This document shows positions 16,726-26,986 of a stretch of DNA of 64,000 bases, piece after piece. The DNA is from Bacillus sp. FJAT-27916 (lineage in GTDB: Bacteria; Bacillota; Bacilli; Bacillales; Pradoshiaceae). The DNA lies in contig NZ_LFZV01000001.1 in the NCBI RefSeq assembly GCF_001183965.1, positions 631,287 through 695,286 of the forward strand. The letters are read 5' to 3'. Below the pieces are notes generated by a model. That model saw nothing but the letters and a program-made list of their open reading frames with translations, was not told where the DNA came from and did no database searches. The first letter of the stretch is position 1. Each line of letters begins with the position of its first letter. The position numbers and the translations under genes are program-made.

Positions 16726-17877
16726 ATGAATGATCGAGATGCCATAATCATAGAGGCTGTCAGGACGCCTATTGGACGAAAGGGTGGAATCCTCACCAGC
16801 TATCGTCCAGATGAAATGGCAGCACATGTGTTAAGGAAATTGACTGAGCGAATTGGAATAGACCCAATGGAAGTTGAGGATATCAAAATGGGCTGTGTTA
16901 CCCAAATTGGTGAACAAGGTATGAATATTGGCCGAATTGCCAGCTTGATTGCTGGATTTCCTGTTGAGGTATGCGGGTCCAGCACGAATAGGATGTGCGG
17001 ATCAAGTCTCGATACATTGGCCCAATCGGCTCATGCCATCATGGCGGGGATGAGTGATTGTACGATTGCTGCTGGTGTAGAAAATATGAATCGGGTACCT
17101 ATGGGAAGTGATGGCGGTGATTTCCCTGATATGCTTATGAGCCAGTACACAATCATCCCGCAAGGATTCTCGGCAGAGCTGATTGCACAGAGGTGGCAGA
17201 TTTCCCGGGAGGAGATGGACCACTTCTCCCTTTCGAGTCATCAGAAAGCACTTGATGCTATTGAAGAAGGAAGGTTTGAACGGGAAATCGTGCCGATTGA
17301 GGTCAAAAATGAAACGGGAGATAAAGTGATGTTCGAGGCTGATGAAACCCCGCGCCCCAATACCTCCTTGGCCCGCTTATCCGAGCTAAAACCCTCGTTT
17401 CTTCCAGATGGTCATGTGACAGCAGGAAACGCAAGCCAAATTAGTGACGGGGCAGCAGCGGTCTTGCTCACATCACGAAAAAAGGCAAAGGAGCTTGGTT
17501 TGCATCCACGAGCAAGGGTCGTTGCGACCGCAATCGCAGGCGTCGACCCGGAAATTATGCTGACCGGAATCATTCCTGCAACGAAGAAGGTATTAGAGAA
17601 GGCCGGATTGACAATGGAGGATATCGATTTATTTGAGGTCAATGAAGCCTTTGCCTCCGTTGTGCTCGCATGGGCAAAAGAGCTTAATGCCGACATGGAT
17701 AAAGTGAATAGGAACGGAGGGGCCATTGCGCTCGGCCATCCTCTTGGAGCCAGCGGTGCCCGAATCATTGCCACGATGATCAATGAACTCGATCGTGTAA
17801 ATGGAAGATATGGCCTTGCGACGATGTGTATTGGATTTGGCCAGGCTATTGCTGTCATTATTGAACGGGAGGTTTAA
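16726..17877 (+). CDS. Thiolase (acetyl-CoA acyltransferase)
   Basis: A 383-residue thiolase that splits 3-ketoacyl-CoA with CoA. It has the nucleophile Cys at residue 91 in NRMCGSS, NEAFASVV, the His in GGAIALGHPLGASGAR and the second Cys in MCIGFGQ near the C-terminus. The operon context points to a degradative role rather than acetoacetyl-CoA synthesis. It has a GAGGAGGGAG site and lies 2 bp before the hydratase gene. Confidence 0.88.
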   Translation: MNDRDAIIIEAVRTPIGRKGGILTSYRPDEMAAHVLRKLTERIGIDPMEVEDIKMGCVTQIGEQGMNIGRIASLIAGFPVEVCGSSTNRMCGSSLDTLAQSAHAIMAGMSDCTIAAGVENMNRVPMGSDGGDFPDMLMSQYTIIPQGFSAELIAQRWQISREEMDHFSLSSHQKALDAIEEGRFEREIVPIEVKNETGDKVMFEADETPRPNTSLARLSELKPSFLPDGHVTAGNASQISDGAAAVLLTSRKKAKELGLHPRARVVATAIAGVDPEIMLTGIIPATKKVLEKAGLTMEDIDLFEVNEAFASVVLAWAKELNADMDKVNRNGGAIALGHPLGASGARIIATMINELDRVNGRYGLATMCIGFGQAIAVIIEREV

Positions 17878-17879
17878 CT

Positions 17880-18659
17880 ATGGGTGTGAACTGTACGTTG
17901 GAAGTCGGAGGGAAGACAGCTATGCTGACGATTAATCGCCCGCCGCTCAATACGCTCAGCAGAGATACTCTATATGAGATTGAAGGGTATTTGGATGACT
18001 TTGAGAGCAATGATGGAATCCGTGCCATTATTATAACTGGTGTTGGTGATAAGTTCTTCTCGGCGGGAGCAGATGTAAATGAATTTGCTGAACTGGCAGA
18101 CCCGGGCAAGGCAAGATCAATGATTCAGCGAATGCATCATTTGTTTAACCGAATCGAAAGCTTTCCAAAGCCGATTATCGCGGCTGTAAATGGCCGGGCT
18201 CTCGGAGGAGGGAATGAACTTCAAATGGCGTGTCATCTAGCCATTGCAAGTGAAGCGGCTGATTTCGGTCTTCCGGAAATCAAGCTGGGGATTATTCCGG
18301 GATATGGAGGAACGCAGCGTCTTCCTCGGTTAATTGGAAGCAGGCGGGCACTAGGGCTTATGCTGAGTGGTGAAACCATTTCAGCAAAAACGGCGCTTGA
18401 ATATGGATTGGTCAATCAGCTAGTTCCAGCAAATGGATTTCTTGAAACGGCGCTTGCTTATGCGGATCAATTAGCAGAAGGGCCGCCGCTGGCCATTCGA
18501 GGGATATTAGATGCGGTGAGCAGAGGAATGGAAACAACGCTTGATGAAGGCTTGCAAATTGAGCTTGAGCATAATGTAAGCATAGTACGCTCTGAGGATG
18601 CAATTGAAGGAATTAGTGCCTTCTTTATGAAAAGAAAGGCTGAATTTAAAGGGAAATAA
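17880..18659 (+). CDS. Enoyl-CoA hydratase/isomerase
   Basis: A 259-residue crotonase-fold enzyme that hydrates 2-enoyl-CoA. Both catalytic Glu positions are kept, in GGGNELQMA and LPEIKLGIIPGYGGTQRL. The oxyanion-hole segment KFFSAGADVNEF is also present. It is the last gene of the operon. GGGAGG lies 7 nt before the ATG, inside the end of the thiolase gene. The terminator that once followed is now split by an IS element. Confidence 0.88.
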   Translation: MGVNCTLEVGGKTAMLTINRPPLNTLSRDTLYEIEGYLDDFESNDGIRAIIITGVGDKFFSAGADVNEFAELADPGKARSMIQRMHHLFNRIESFPKPIIAAVNGRALGGGNELQMACHLAIASEAADFGLPEIKLGIIPGYGGTQRLPRLIGSRRALGLMLSGETISAKTALEYGLVNQLVPANGFLETALAYADQLAEGPPLAIRGILDAVSRGMETTLDEGLQIELEHNVSIVRSEDAIEGISAFFMKRKAEFKGK

Positions 18660-18681
18660 AAAAGAAAAGGGCTTCCCGTAA

Positions 18682-20149
<1,468 letters not shown>

Positions 20150-20175
20150 TAAAGGTAAGCCCTTTTTCTCATTCA

Positions 20176-20649
20176 TTAATTCTGCTTTGTGAAGCCCTCT
20201 TCCATCAAGTAGGATTTTGCTTCATTGTAGGATGGGAATGTACCGTCTAAATAGATGCCGGCATACACATTCCACATATCCTCCTCAAGGATGATGGTGA
20301 GGGTATGACCCTCTTCATTTCTCCATACCTCTTCGACTGCCTCTCCTTCAATGGTGATGGCTTCGTTCGGGTTGATTGATAGAAGATCAATGGATTTCTG
20401 AATCAATGTGCGCAGGTCCTCTTCTGAGTAGTCACGAATATTAACCATGCCTTTTTGGTCAACAGGGTATCCTGGAATCCCTTCTGCATACACAAAGCCA
20501 TTCCCGTTCGGGTGCAGATGATAAATGACATTCTTTTTGTCAGTCTTGCTCTCTGGGAATTGGAAATTCACGCGCCCCAGTGACACGTTTTTTTGTTCAA
20601 GCTCTGGAAAGCTTGCCGCTATAGCGAGTTTTTCTTCAAACGTTAACAT
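20176..20649 (-). CDS. Conserved-looking hypothetical protein
   Basis: A 157-residue soluble, acidic protein. I do not recognise the family. It has no signal peptide or membrane segment. The N-terminus MLTFEEKLAIAASFPEL and the aromatic, Gly-rich middle (HLHPNGNGFVYAEGIPGY) look like a folded domain. A GGAGGAAGT site precedes the ATG. It is convergent with the beta-oxidation operon, from which it is now separated by the IS element. Confidence 0.75.
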   Translation of the reverse strand: MLTFEEKLAIAASFPELEQKNVSLGRVNFQFPESKTDKKNVIYHLHPNGNGFVYAEGIPGYPVDQKGMVNIRDYSEEDLRTLIQKSIDLLSINPNEAITIEGEAVEEVWRNEEGHTLTIILEEDMWNVYAGIYLDGTFPSYNEAKSYLMEEGFTKQN

Positions 20650-20752
20650 ACTTCCTCCAAATAAGTGGATTTTTCTATTCGTCCATTATATCATTAGTTA
20701 TTAAAAACCATCATGTTCAGAGTGTTAAATCATTGAAGGAGGCGGTGAGTAT

Positions 20753-20950
20753 ATGACAAACGGACAGAATCGCAGCCAAATCAAGCCAGGGCTCGAGGTC
20801 GATATCGTCTTAAAAAAGGATCAGCGAAGCGGGACATTAACAAGAGGAATCGTGAAAGATATCTTGACGAATTCACCGACACATCCCCATGGCATCAAGG
20901 TTAGGCTGACTGATGGACAAGTGGGAAGGGTAAAGCATATCGTACAGTAA
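20753..20950 (+). CDS. ywbE: YwbE family protein
   Basis: A 65-residue protein matching the YwbE (DUF2196) family: a basic KOW-like small fold with the pattern IKPGLEVDIVLKKDQRSG, then LTRGIVKDILTNSPTHPHGI and VRLTDGQVGRVK. No function is established for the family; the fold suggests nucleic-acid or ribosome contact, which is inference. The GGAGGCGGTGAGT site is strong. It is monocistronic with its own terminator. Confidence 0.88.
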   Translation: MTNGQNRSQIKPGLEVDIVLKKDQRSGTLTRGIVKDILTNSPTHPHGIKVRLTDGQVGRVKHIVQ

Positions 20951-20968
20951 ATGACCTATTTCTTGATA

Positions 20969-21003
20969 ACAAAACAGGCGGATGTCTTTCCGCCTGTTTT
21001 GTT
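20969..21003 (+). terminator. Intrinsic terminator of ywbE
   Basis: A 14-bp stem (AAAACAGGCGGA with TCCGCCTGTTTT plus flanks) with a 6-nt loop ends in TTTTGTTT. Confidence 0.88.
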
Positions 21004-21282
21004 TGTCTCAAACTTACAAGAGATAAAAGCTTCATGCAGATTGTTTCTGGAGTTTAATAATGAAAATGACGGGATATTTAACGAAAACTCATCCAGCTTA
21101 TTTGAACTACCATTTTGAATGCGTTTCTTCAGAATTTCATGCTTTAAGGGCGAAAGCTTATCATATATGGGCGAACAGCCATCTTTAAGGGAAAAAGACA
21201 GAGGCTAAGGGCTAACCATCTTTGGTCACATGTTATCTCAGTCCGTCCAGCTGGAGAAAGGCAAAAGCCTTTCCTCTGAAAT
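21004..21282. other. Intergenic region without a recognised gene
   Basis: Between the ywbE terminator and the terminator of the YqcI/YcgG gene I see only a short hairpin (GAAAGGC-AAAA-GCCTTTC near 21255-21275) and no ORF with a ribosome binding site. Confidence 0.5.
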
Positions 21283-21325
21283 AAAAAAAGCCGCCTCCCA
21301 AAGACTAGTTCAGGAAGCCGCTTTG
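21283..21325 (-). terminator. Intrinsic terminator (minus strand)
   Basis: On the minus strand, AGCGGCTTCC pairs with GGAGGCGGCT and is followed by seven T residues, just after the YqcI/YcgG-family stop codon. Confidence 0.75.
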
Positions 21326-21331
21326 TATAAT

Positions 21332-22075
21332 TCAATCCATTTCCTTATGGTGAAATGGACATTTTCCAGTTATCGGCTCACTATCATCACCGATGAAGAA
21401 TTGCTTCCATTCATTATGCGCCGGGTCGCCATAATGGCTGATATCCGGGTGCTTCGGAAGCTGGTCCCATGCTTCAACTCGTTCACGCACCTTTTCACGT
21501 GACATGATTCCACCTTTTTCTGTCCCCTTTAAGCCTTCGAAGATTTTCCTGGGCTGAAAGCCAATCACGAGGCTGCTGCCGAGATCACGTGTTTTCCGCT
21601 GCTTATAGGCCGGACAATTGCCGAAAGCAAATATCGGCTCACCGCCAAAATGGAAGTCCCATAAATAGTGGTCTGGATCCTTAGGTGCCATTTGCGGCCA
21701 TGGAGCAGGATCTTGTTCATGCAAGTATTGCAGAACCCTCCAGAAATAATCACGATAATAAGGGATGTCTCTCGGCTCTTTTTCGGGCTCTACAAAAAGG
21801 AAGAAGCCATGACGAACTTTTGTCGGCTGCTTGAATAAATCAAGAAAGCCTTCAAGCGCCTTCGGCAGATTGGACCAATCCTCATGAGTAATATAGGCAT
21901 AACGAAGCTCGCCCTTATTCTCGGCCTTCATTCCGAAATAGCATGGGAACGTGGGGTCGGTTACGATTTTTTTAAAGGTTCTGTATTCCTCTGTGACCCA
22001 TGCCGGTACTATCGAAGCATTTTCCATATCCTCTTTTTGAAGCAATTCACGATTTACCTGATTGATTAATGACAT
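21332..22075 (-). CDS. YqcI/YcgG family protein
   Basis: A 247-residue protein of the YqcI/YcgG family. It shows the family's conserved Cys-containing pieces: DPTFPCYFG near residue 40, GNCPAYKQRKTR near residue 162 and the terminal GKCPFHHKEMD. Distant characterised relatives (DcsA, GntA) are heme-dependent N-hydroxylases of arginine-type substrates, so an oxygenase role is possible but not shown for the Bacillus members. It has an AGGAG site and stands alone between ywbE and the galactose genes. Confidence 0.8.
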   Translation of the reverse strand: MSLINQVNRELLQKEDMENASIVPAWVTEEYRTFKKIVTDPTFPCYFGMKAENKGELRYAYITHEDWSNLPKALEGFLDLFKQPTKVRHGFFLFVEPEKEPRDIPYYRDYFWRVLQYLHEQDPAPWPQMAPKDPDHYLWDFHFGGEPIFAFGNCPAYKQRKTRDLGSSLVIGFQPRKIFEGLKGTEKGGIMSREKVRERVEAWDQLPKHPDISHYGDPAHNEWKQFFIGDDSEPITGKCPFHHKEMD

Positions 22076-22160
22076 AAAACGATTCTCCTGTTCATTTAGA
22101 TAGTGAATTATTCCCTAAAAAAGAAGTTTCAAACAATTTATGAATCCACTGTATTTTGAA

Positions 22161-22222
22161 TTGTTTATTTTATGAAAAAACAGTATAGTGAGGGTAGAAA
22201 GTTTATTAATTAATTTAATAAA
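22161..22222 (+). promoter_or_regulatory. galTK promoter with palindromic operator candidate
   Basis: TTGTTT (22161-22166), 17-bp spacer and TATAGT (22184-22189) form the promoter. At 22202-22222 a 21-bp near-perfect AT-rich palindrome, TTTATTAA-N5-TTAATAAA, lies where the start of transcription is expected. The ROK repressor gene at the end of the galTK run is the natural candidate binder; that link is inference. Confidence 0.6.
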
Positions 22223-22268
22223 GTAAAATGAAAAGGGTTTCGAGAGAATGCGATTGAGGTGAATTAAT

Positions 22269-23771
22269 ATGCCATCCATCTATCAAACAATTCAAAGTCT
22301 GCTCCAATATGGCATCGACAATAGTCTCCTGCCAAAAGAAGATGAAATTTATACACGGAACAGGCTTATGTCTGTGTTAGACCTTTCAGAATGGGTTGAA
22401 AGTGAACCGCTCGAGGGAAGGTCTACTATTCACGAAATCCTGGATACTATTCTTGATATTGCGGAGGAAAAGGGGAGTATCTCTAATACAATGACCGAGC
22501 GAGATCTCCTAAATGCGGAGCTAATGACCTGCTTGCTGCCAAGGCCGTCTGAGGTTATTCGTCAGTTCAGAGAGAATTATGTGTCGAGTCCCGTCAAAGC
22601 AACAGACCAATTCTATCACTTCTCTATCCTGTCCAACTATATTCGTATGGACCGTATTCAAAAAAATCAACTATGGAAGACCAAGACAGAATACGGCGAA
22701 CTGGACATTACGATTAATTTATCCAAGCCGGAGAAAAACCCTCGGGAAATTGCGATGCTGAAGAATGCACCTTCCTCTTCTTATCCCAAATGCCTGCTTT
22801 GTCCGGAGAATGAAGGATACAAGGGAACACTTACCCATCCGGCGAGGGGAAATCACCGCATTATTCCGCTCTCTATTAATCATGAAGACTGGTATTTACA
22901 GTACTCGCCATATGTTTACTATCCAGAGCATTGCATCGTGCTTAGGAAAGAACATATGCCCATGAAGATTTCAAGAGAAACATTTGACCGGCTGCTCGAT
23001 TTCGTTGACCAATTCCCGCATTATTTCATTGGCTCGAATGCAGACCTGCCGATTGTTGGGGGATCGATCTTAAATCATGACCATTTCCAAGGGGGGCGTT
23101 ATACATTTGCGATTGAAGAAGCCCCAATCACCCAAACCTTTACGCTGGCTGGTTACCCGAATGTATCGGCAGGCATTGTGAAATGGCCGATGTCAGTCAT
23201 TCGCCTCCGTGGTGAAAAGGAAGAAGTAGCTATGGTAACAGAGCGTATTTGGAAAGTGTGGCAGACCTATAGCGATGAAGGGGCCGATATTCATGCCTAT
23301 AGCGGCAGCACGCCTCATAACACGGTAACACCAATTGCTAGAAGGAGAGGCGGTTTATTTGAGATGGATATTGTCCTGCGGAATAATCGGACGTCACCTG
23401 AGCATCCAGATGGAATCTTCCATCCGCATCAGGAGCTGCATCATCTTAAGAAAGAGAATATCGGACTAATTGAGGTGATGGGACTTGCTGTGCTTCCTGG
23501 TCGGCTTGTAGAAGAAGTGAATAGGCTATCTCATTATTTAGTAGAGAGCACGGAAAAGGAAGAATGGCAGACTGATATGTTAAAGCATTATGACTGGTAT
23601 GAGGAAATCAGGACAAGACGGGGGCAGCTGACAAGCGATACAGTTAATGAAATCATGCAAGAGGAAATTGGAGCCCGGTTCTTAACCGTACTTGAGCACT
23701 CAGGAGTATTTAAGCAAACAGCAGAGGGTCAGCAAGCCTTCATTCGCTTTATTGACCAAATTCATAGCTGA
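22269..23771 (+). CDS. galT: Galactose-1-phosphate uridylyltransferase, Firmicutes type 2
   Basis: A 500-residue GalT of the second (Gram-positive) type, longer than the roughly 350-residue E. coli type. It exchanges UMP between UDP-glucose and galactose 1-phosphate in the Leloir pathway. Typical segments are KCLLCPENEGYKGTLTHPAR, NHRIIPLSINHEDWYLQYSPY and ILNHDHFQGG with its His residues. It precedes galK by 16 bp. The GalE epimerase is not in this window. The start has a weak GAGG site. Confidence 0.9.
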   Translation: MPSIYQTIQSLLQYGIDNSLLPKEDEIYTRNRLMSVLDLSEWVESEPLEGRSTIHEILDTILDIAEEKGSISNTMTERDLLNAELMTCLLPRPSEVIRQFRENYVSSPVKATDQFYHFSILSNYIRMDRIQKNQLWKTKTEYGELDITINLSKPEKNPREIAMLKNAPSSSYPKCLLCPENEGYKGTLTHPARGNHRIIPLSINHEDWYLQYSPYVYYPEHCIVLRKEHMPMKISRETFDRLLDFVDQFPHYFIGSNADLPIVGGSILNHDHFQGGRYTFAIEEAPITQTFTLAGYPNVSAGIVKWPMSVIRLRGEKEEVAMVTERIWKVWQTYSDEGADIHAYSGSTPHNTVTPIARRRGGLFEMDIVLRNNRTSPEHPDGIFHPHQELHHLKKENIGLIEVMGLAVLPGRLVEEVNRLSHYLVESTEKEEWQTDMLKHYDWYEEIRTRRGQLTSDTVNEIMQEEIGARFLTVLEHSGVFKQTAEGQQAFIRFIDQIHS

Positions 23772-23787
23772 TAAAAGGGAGGAAGAG

Positions 23788-24966
23788 ATGATGGAAAAAC
23801 AACATTTACTTCAAGAATTTTATAAAAGATTCGGTCGCATTGGAGAAGGGGCTCGCGTATTCTTCACACCAGGACGCGTGAACTTGATCGGTGAATATAC
23901 AGACTTTAATGGGGGGCATGTTTTCCCGGCATCTCTTTCTGTTGGAACATGGGCAGTCGCTCGCCTGCGGAAGGATGGTGTCTACCATTTCCAATCCACG
24001 AATTTTGATACTACAGCGCAGACAGCAGTTGATTCCATTGTGTACAAGAAGGAGGATGACTGGGCTAATTATCCGAAGGGAGTACTAGTAGAATTGCTCG
24101 AGCTTGCCGGAGATGAAGAAGCACGTTATACGGGTGCTGACATCATGTTCCACGGCAATATTCCAAATGGGGCTGGCCTTTCCTCATCTGCTTCTATTGA
24201 AGTGTTGACCGGACTAGCATTAAGTGAACTAGCTGGGTGTCAGGTTGATAAAGTAGAATTGGCGAAGCTGTCTCAAAGAGCTGAGAACAAGTTCGTTGGT
24301 GTCAATTGCGGCATTATGGATCAATTCGCTGTCGCTATGGGAAAAGCAGGCCATGCCATCATGCTGAAATGTGACACGCTTGAGTATCAATATGCGCCAG
24401 TAGAGCTTGATGGATATACCATCGTCATCACAAACACCAATAAACGCCGTGGTCTCGCTGATTCGAAATATAACGAGAGAAGGGCTGAATGTGAGAGTGG
24501 ATTGGCTGTTTTGCAGCAATCCATGCCTGAGATCAAAACATTGGGCGATGTCAGCTACGATAATTGGCAGTTGTATAAGGATACAATCAAGGAGGAGGTT
24601 GTACAAAAACGTGTTGATCATGTTATCTGCGAGAATACCCGTGTGCTAAGAGCAGCAGAAGCATTAAAAAACCATGATGTAGCTTTGTTTGGCAAGCTGA
24701 TGAAGCAGTCTCATGAATCATTGCGTGATTTGTTCGAGGTTACAGGTACGGAGCTGGATGTAATGTATGAGGAAGCATGCAAGGTAGATGGCTGTATTGG
24801 TACTAGGATGACAGGGGCCGGCTTCGGAGGATGCAATGTCAGCGTCGTCAAGAATGAAGCGGTGGCTCGATTCCAGGAGGAAGTTGCGAAGCATTATGAA
24901 GAAAGAACAGGGTTAGTACCTGAGTTCTATCTTTGCGATATCGGGGATGGTGCAAAGGAGATCTAA
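23788..24966 (+). CDS. galK: Galactokinase
   Basis: A 392-residue GHMP-family kinase that phosphorylates galactose at C1. The galactokinase signature GRVNLIGEYTDFNGGHVFP is near residues 27-45, the ATP loop GAGLSSSASIEV near 125-136, and the C-terminal TGAGFGGCNVSVV motif near 353-365. The open frame starts at 23692, inside galT, but GGGAGG at 23777-23782 and the length of known GalK proteins point to the ATG pair at 23788/23791. A bidirectional terminator follows. Confidence 0.92.
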   Translation: MMEKQHLLQEFYKRFGRIGEGARVFFTPGRVNLIGEYTDFNGGHVFPASLSVGTWAVARLRKDGVYHFQSTNFDTTAQTAVDSIVYKKEDDWANYPKGVLVELLELAGDEEARYTGADIMFHGNIPNGAGLSSSASIEVLTGLALSELAGCQVDKVELAKLSQRAENKFVGVNCGIMDQFAVAMGKAGHAIMLKCDTLEYQYAPVELDGYTIVITNTNKRRGLADSKYNERRAECESGLAVLQQSMPEIKTLGDVSYDNWQLYKDTIKEEVVQKRVDHVICENTRVLRAAEALKNHDVALFGKLMKQSHESLRDLFEVTGTELDVMYEEACKVDGCIGTRMTGAGFGGCNVSVVKNEAVARFQEEVAKHYEERTGLVPEFYLCDIGDGAKEI

Positions 24967-24967
24967 A

Positions 24968-25020
24968 AAGAAAGAATGATGCAGGAAGGTCGTTTTGGCT
25001 AATTCTGCATCATTCTTTTT
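24968..25020. terminator. Bidirectional terminator between galK and the ROK gene
   Basis: A stem of about 16 bp (AAAGAATGATGCAG with CTGCATCATTCTTT) around a 20-nt loop has A-rich and T-rich flanks and lies between convergent genes. Confidence 0.88.
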
Positions 25021-26247
25021 TTATTTGAGACTCCGAGATTCCGAGAATAGTTCACGCAAAACCAAGGATATGGCTCCTATGACAGTTGCATAGCTTCCAA
25101 AGGAGGAAACAGTAATCACTGTTTTTTTTGCCTTCTCCGTCAGTGCGCGTTTTTGAATCGTTTCCTGGACAGTATCGAGCAGAAACTCCCGTGCATTAAT
25201 GACTCCGCCGCTTAAGACAATCTTCTCGGGATTAATGATATGTATCAGGTTCGTTAATCCAATGCCAAGGTATTCTCCTGCCTCCTGTAAGACTTGCTGG
25301 GCAAGCGAATCCCCAGCCTTTGCCGCTTCAAAGACCTCCTCGCCTGTGATTTCACTGCATGAGCCGTCTCCAAGCATAACGGAAAGAGAACTCGATTCCC
25401 CTTCTTCGAGTTTGGCTCGCATTCTCTCAGCAATCGCCGGGCCTGTTGCAAAGGTTTGGAGGCATCCATTATTGCCGCAGGAGCAAGTTGGTCCATGCAG
25501 GTCAATCGCCATATGCCCAATTTCTCCGCTGATGAAATCATGGCCCAGATAAAGCTCTCCGTCTATAATTAGCCCGGCGCCTATTCCCCGCCCAACATTG
25601 ATACAGGCAAGGTCTTGGGCACCTTTCTCATGACCGAACCATTGGTGACCATGGGCGATAGCACGTGCATCATTCTCAACAATCACCATTAGACCGAATT
25701 CCTTCTCAAGTATGTCTTTAATGGGTATATGATGCAGGTTGAGGTTTGGAGCGAATACGGACTCCCCTTTGGCCACATCGACGATTCCATGCATAGCCAC
25801 GCCGATTCCAATTAATTTCTCTGGCTCTGGAGCGCTGATTATCATCGTACGGATGCTTTTGGTCAATAAGGAAAGGAGTGATTCCTTCTTCACAGAGGAT
25901 GGCATTGCTTGAATGATGCTATGTTTAACCTCGCCTGTAAGGTTCGTTAAGATTAAATTCATTTCATGAGAGCCAATATCAACCCCGATGATGTGATGTC
26001 GTTCACTATTAAGCGTGAGTAAGGTCGGCTTACGGCCACCGCTGGACTCGCCTAGGGATTGTTCCACGATTCGTTCCTCCACTAGAAGCTCCTTTGTCAG
26101 GTTGCTGATGGTAGGAGGGGTCAGCTTTGTGAGTTTGGCGATATCTGCCCGTGAAATAGGGCCTTTCTCACGAATTAGATTTAAAACGATGGAGAGGTTG
26201 GTGGATTTCATTCTTTGAAAGCTTCCGGTAATGAATTCTTTACTCAT
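25021..26247 (-). CDS. ROK-family transcriptional regulator (NagC/XylR type)
   Basis: A 408-residue repressor: a winged helix-turn-helix at the N-terminus (GPISRADIAKLTKLTPPTIS, about residues 28-47) and a sugar-kinase-like ROK domain. The domain has VDIGSHEMNL, GRGIGAGLIIDGEL and the zinc motif CSCGNNGCLQ. It is convergent with galTK and may repress them in response to a sugar; xylose- or N-acetylglucosamine-type regulation is also possible. The frame opens at 26265, but GGGAGG lies just before ATG 26247. Confidence 0.87.
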   Translation of the reverse strand: MSKEFITGSFQRMKSTNLSIVLNLIREKGPISRADIAKLTKLTPPTISNLTKELLVEERIVEQSLGESSGGRKPTLLTLNSERHHIIGVDIGSHEMNLILTNLTGEVKHSIIQAMPSSVKKESLLSLLTKSIRTMIISAPEPEKLIGIGVAMHGIVDVAKGESVFAPNLNLHHIPIKDILEKEFGLMVIVENDARAIAHGHQWFGHEKGAQDLACINVGRGIGAGLIIDGELYLGHDFISGEIGHMAIDLHGPTCSCGNNGCLQTFATGPAIAERMRAKLEEGESSSLSVMLGDGSCSEITGEEVFEAAKAGDSLAQQVLQEAGEYLGIGLTNLIHIINPEKIVLSGGVINAREFLLDTVQETIQKRALTEKAKKTVITVSSFGSYATVIGAISLVLRELFSESRSLK

Positions 26248-26327
26248 GTGGCCTCCCGCTGTCATAAAATATAGTCAGACCTTGCTTGACAAAGTCTATC
26301 CCTATTATAAACGAATGGAACAGGAGT

Positions 26328-26834
26328 TTATATGCGGAAACCTGTGTTCATCCATTTTTTGAGCAATGGACCGTCTTCGCCAAAAACTGGATCAGCCTCA
26401 GGGAATGGCACCTGCTTGATTTCTTCAAGAATTGCTGGTCTTTCATCAGGTTTACCGTATTTCATGTTATAGTCCATGCCATTAGGATAGGCACCAATAA
26501 CCGTAAAGCCTTCATGGGCCTCTATGCATTTATGACCTGTCCCAGCAGGAAGAACAAGGACATCGCCGCATTCAACGTCAATCATCTGTCCCTCAGCACC
26601 GCCAAGCATTAATCGGGCATGTCCTTTCGCCACTCCGAGTACTTCGTGGGTATTGCTGTGATAATGGTGTTCTTGAAGGACGCCGTTTGTCCAGCTGTTT
26701 GACCACTGATGCCGGCGGAAAATGTCCTCTATCATACCTGGTTCCAATGCCTTTTTATAGACAGCTGCAGGAAGCTCAGGATTATTTGGTATGAATCCAT
26801 CATCTTGAAAGAATAGGTATTGAATGTCTGTCAT
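26328..26834 (-). CDS. Cupin-domain protein, YjlB-like
   Basis: A 168-residue single-domain cupin. The metal-site pattern EHHYHSNTHEVLGV (about residues 55-68) and the second motif GDVLVLPAGTGHKCI (about 90-104) hold the expected His and Glu ligands. It resembles B. subtilis YjlB. Its reaction is unknown. An AAAAGGAGGAAAAACG site precedes the ATG. It stands alone between the ROK gene and the PadR-linked pair. Confidence 0.8.
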   Translation of the reverse strand: MTDIQYLFFQDDGFIPNNPELPAAVYKKALEPGMIEDIFRRHQWSNSWTNGVLQEHHYHSNTHEVLGVAKGHARLMLGGAEGQMIDVECGDVLVLPAGTGHKCIEAHEGFTVIGAYPNGMDYNMKYGKPDERPAILEEIKQVPFPEADPVFGEDGPLLKKWMNTGFRI

Positions 26835-26890
26835 CGTTTTTCCTCCTTTTTATGCGCTTTTTCCCGCTTGCTGGAGCTATTAAACAAAGA

Positions 26891-26929
26891 CAAAAAGACC
26901 TGTGCTGAACGGGCTTTTGGCACTGGTCT
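26891..26929 (-). terminator. Intrinsic terminator (minus strand)
   Basis: On the minus strand, AGACC-A-GTGC pairs with GCAC-A-GGTCT and is followed by TTTTTGTCTTT. It lies after the PadR-linked membrane protein gene, whose stop is at 26987. Confidence 0.75.
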
Positions 26930-26986
26930 CCTTATTCGTGATTCCATTCTAAATAGCGGTAATCATGCTAAATACTCTTAAAGCTT

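Noticed and set aside
17412-17858. 148-codon minus-strand ORF
   Set aside because: Antisense shadow of the thiolase gene with no start signal.
24229-24621. 130-codon minus-strand ORF
   Set aside because: Antisense shadow inside galK.
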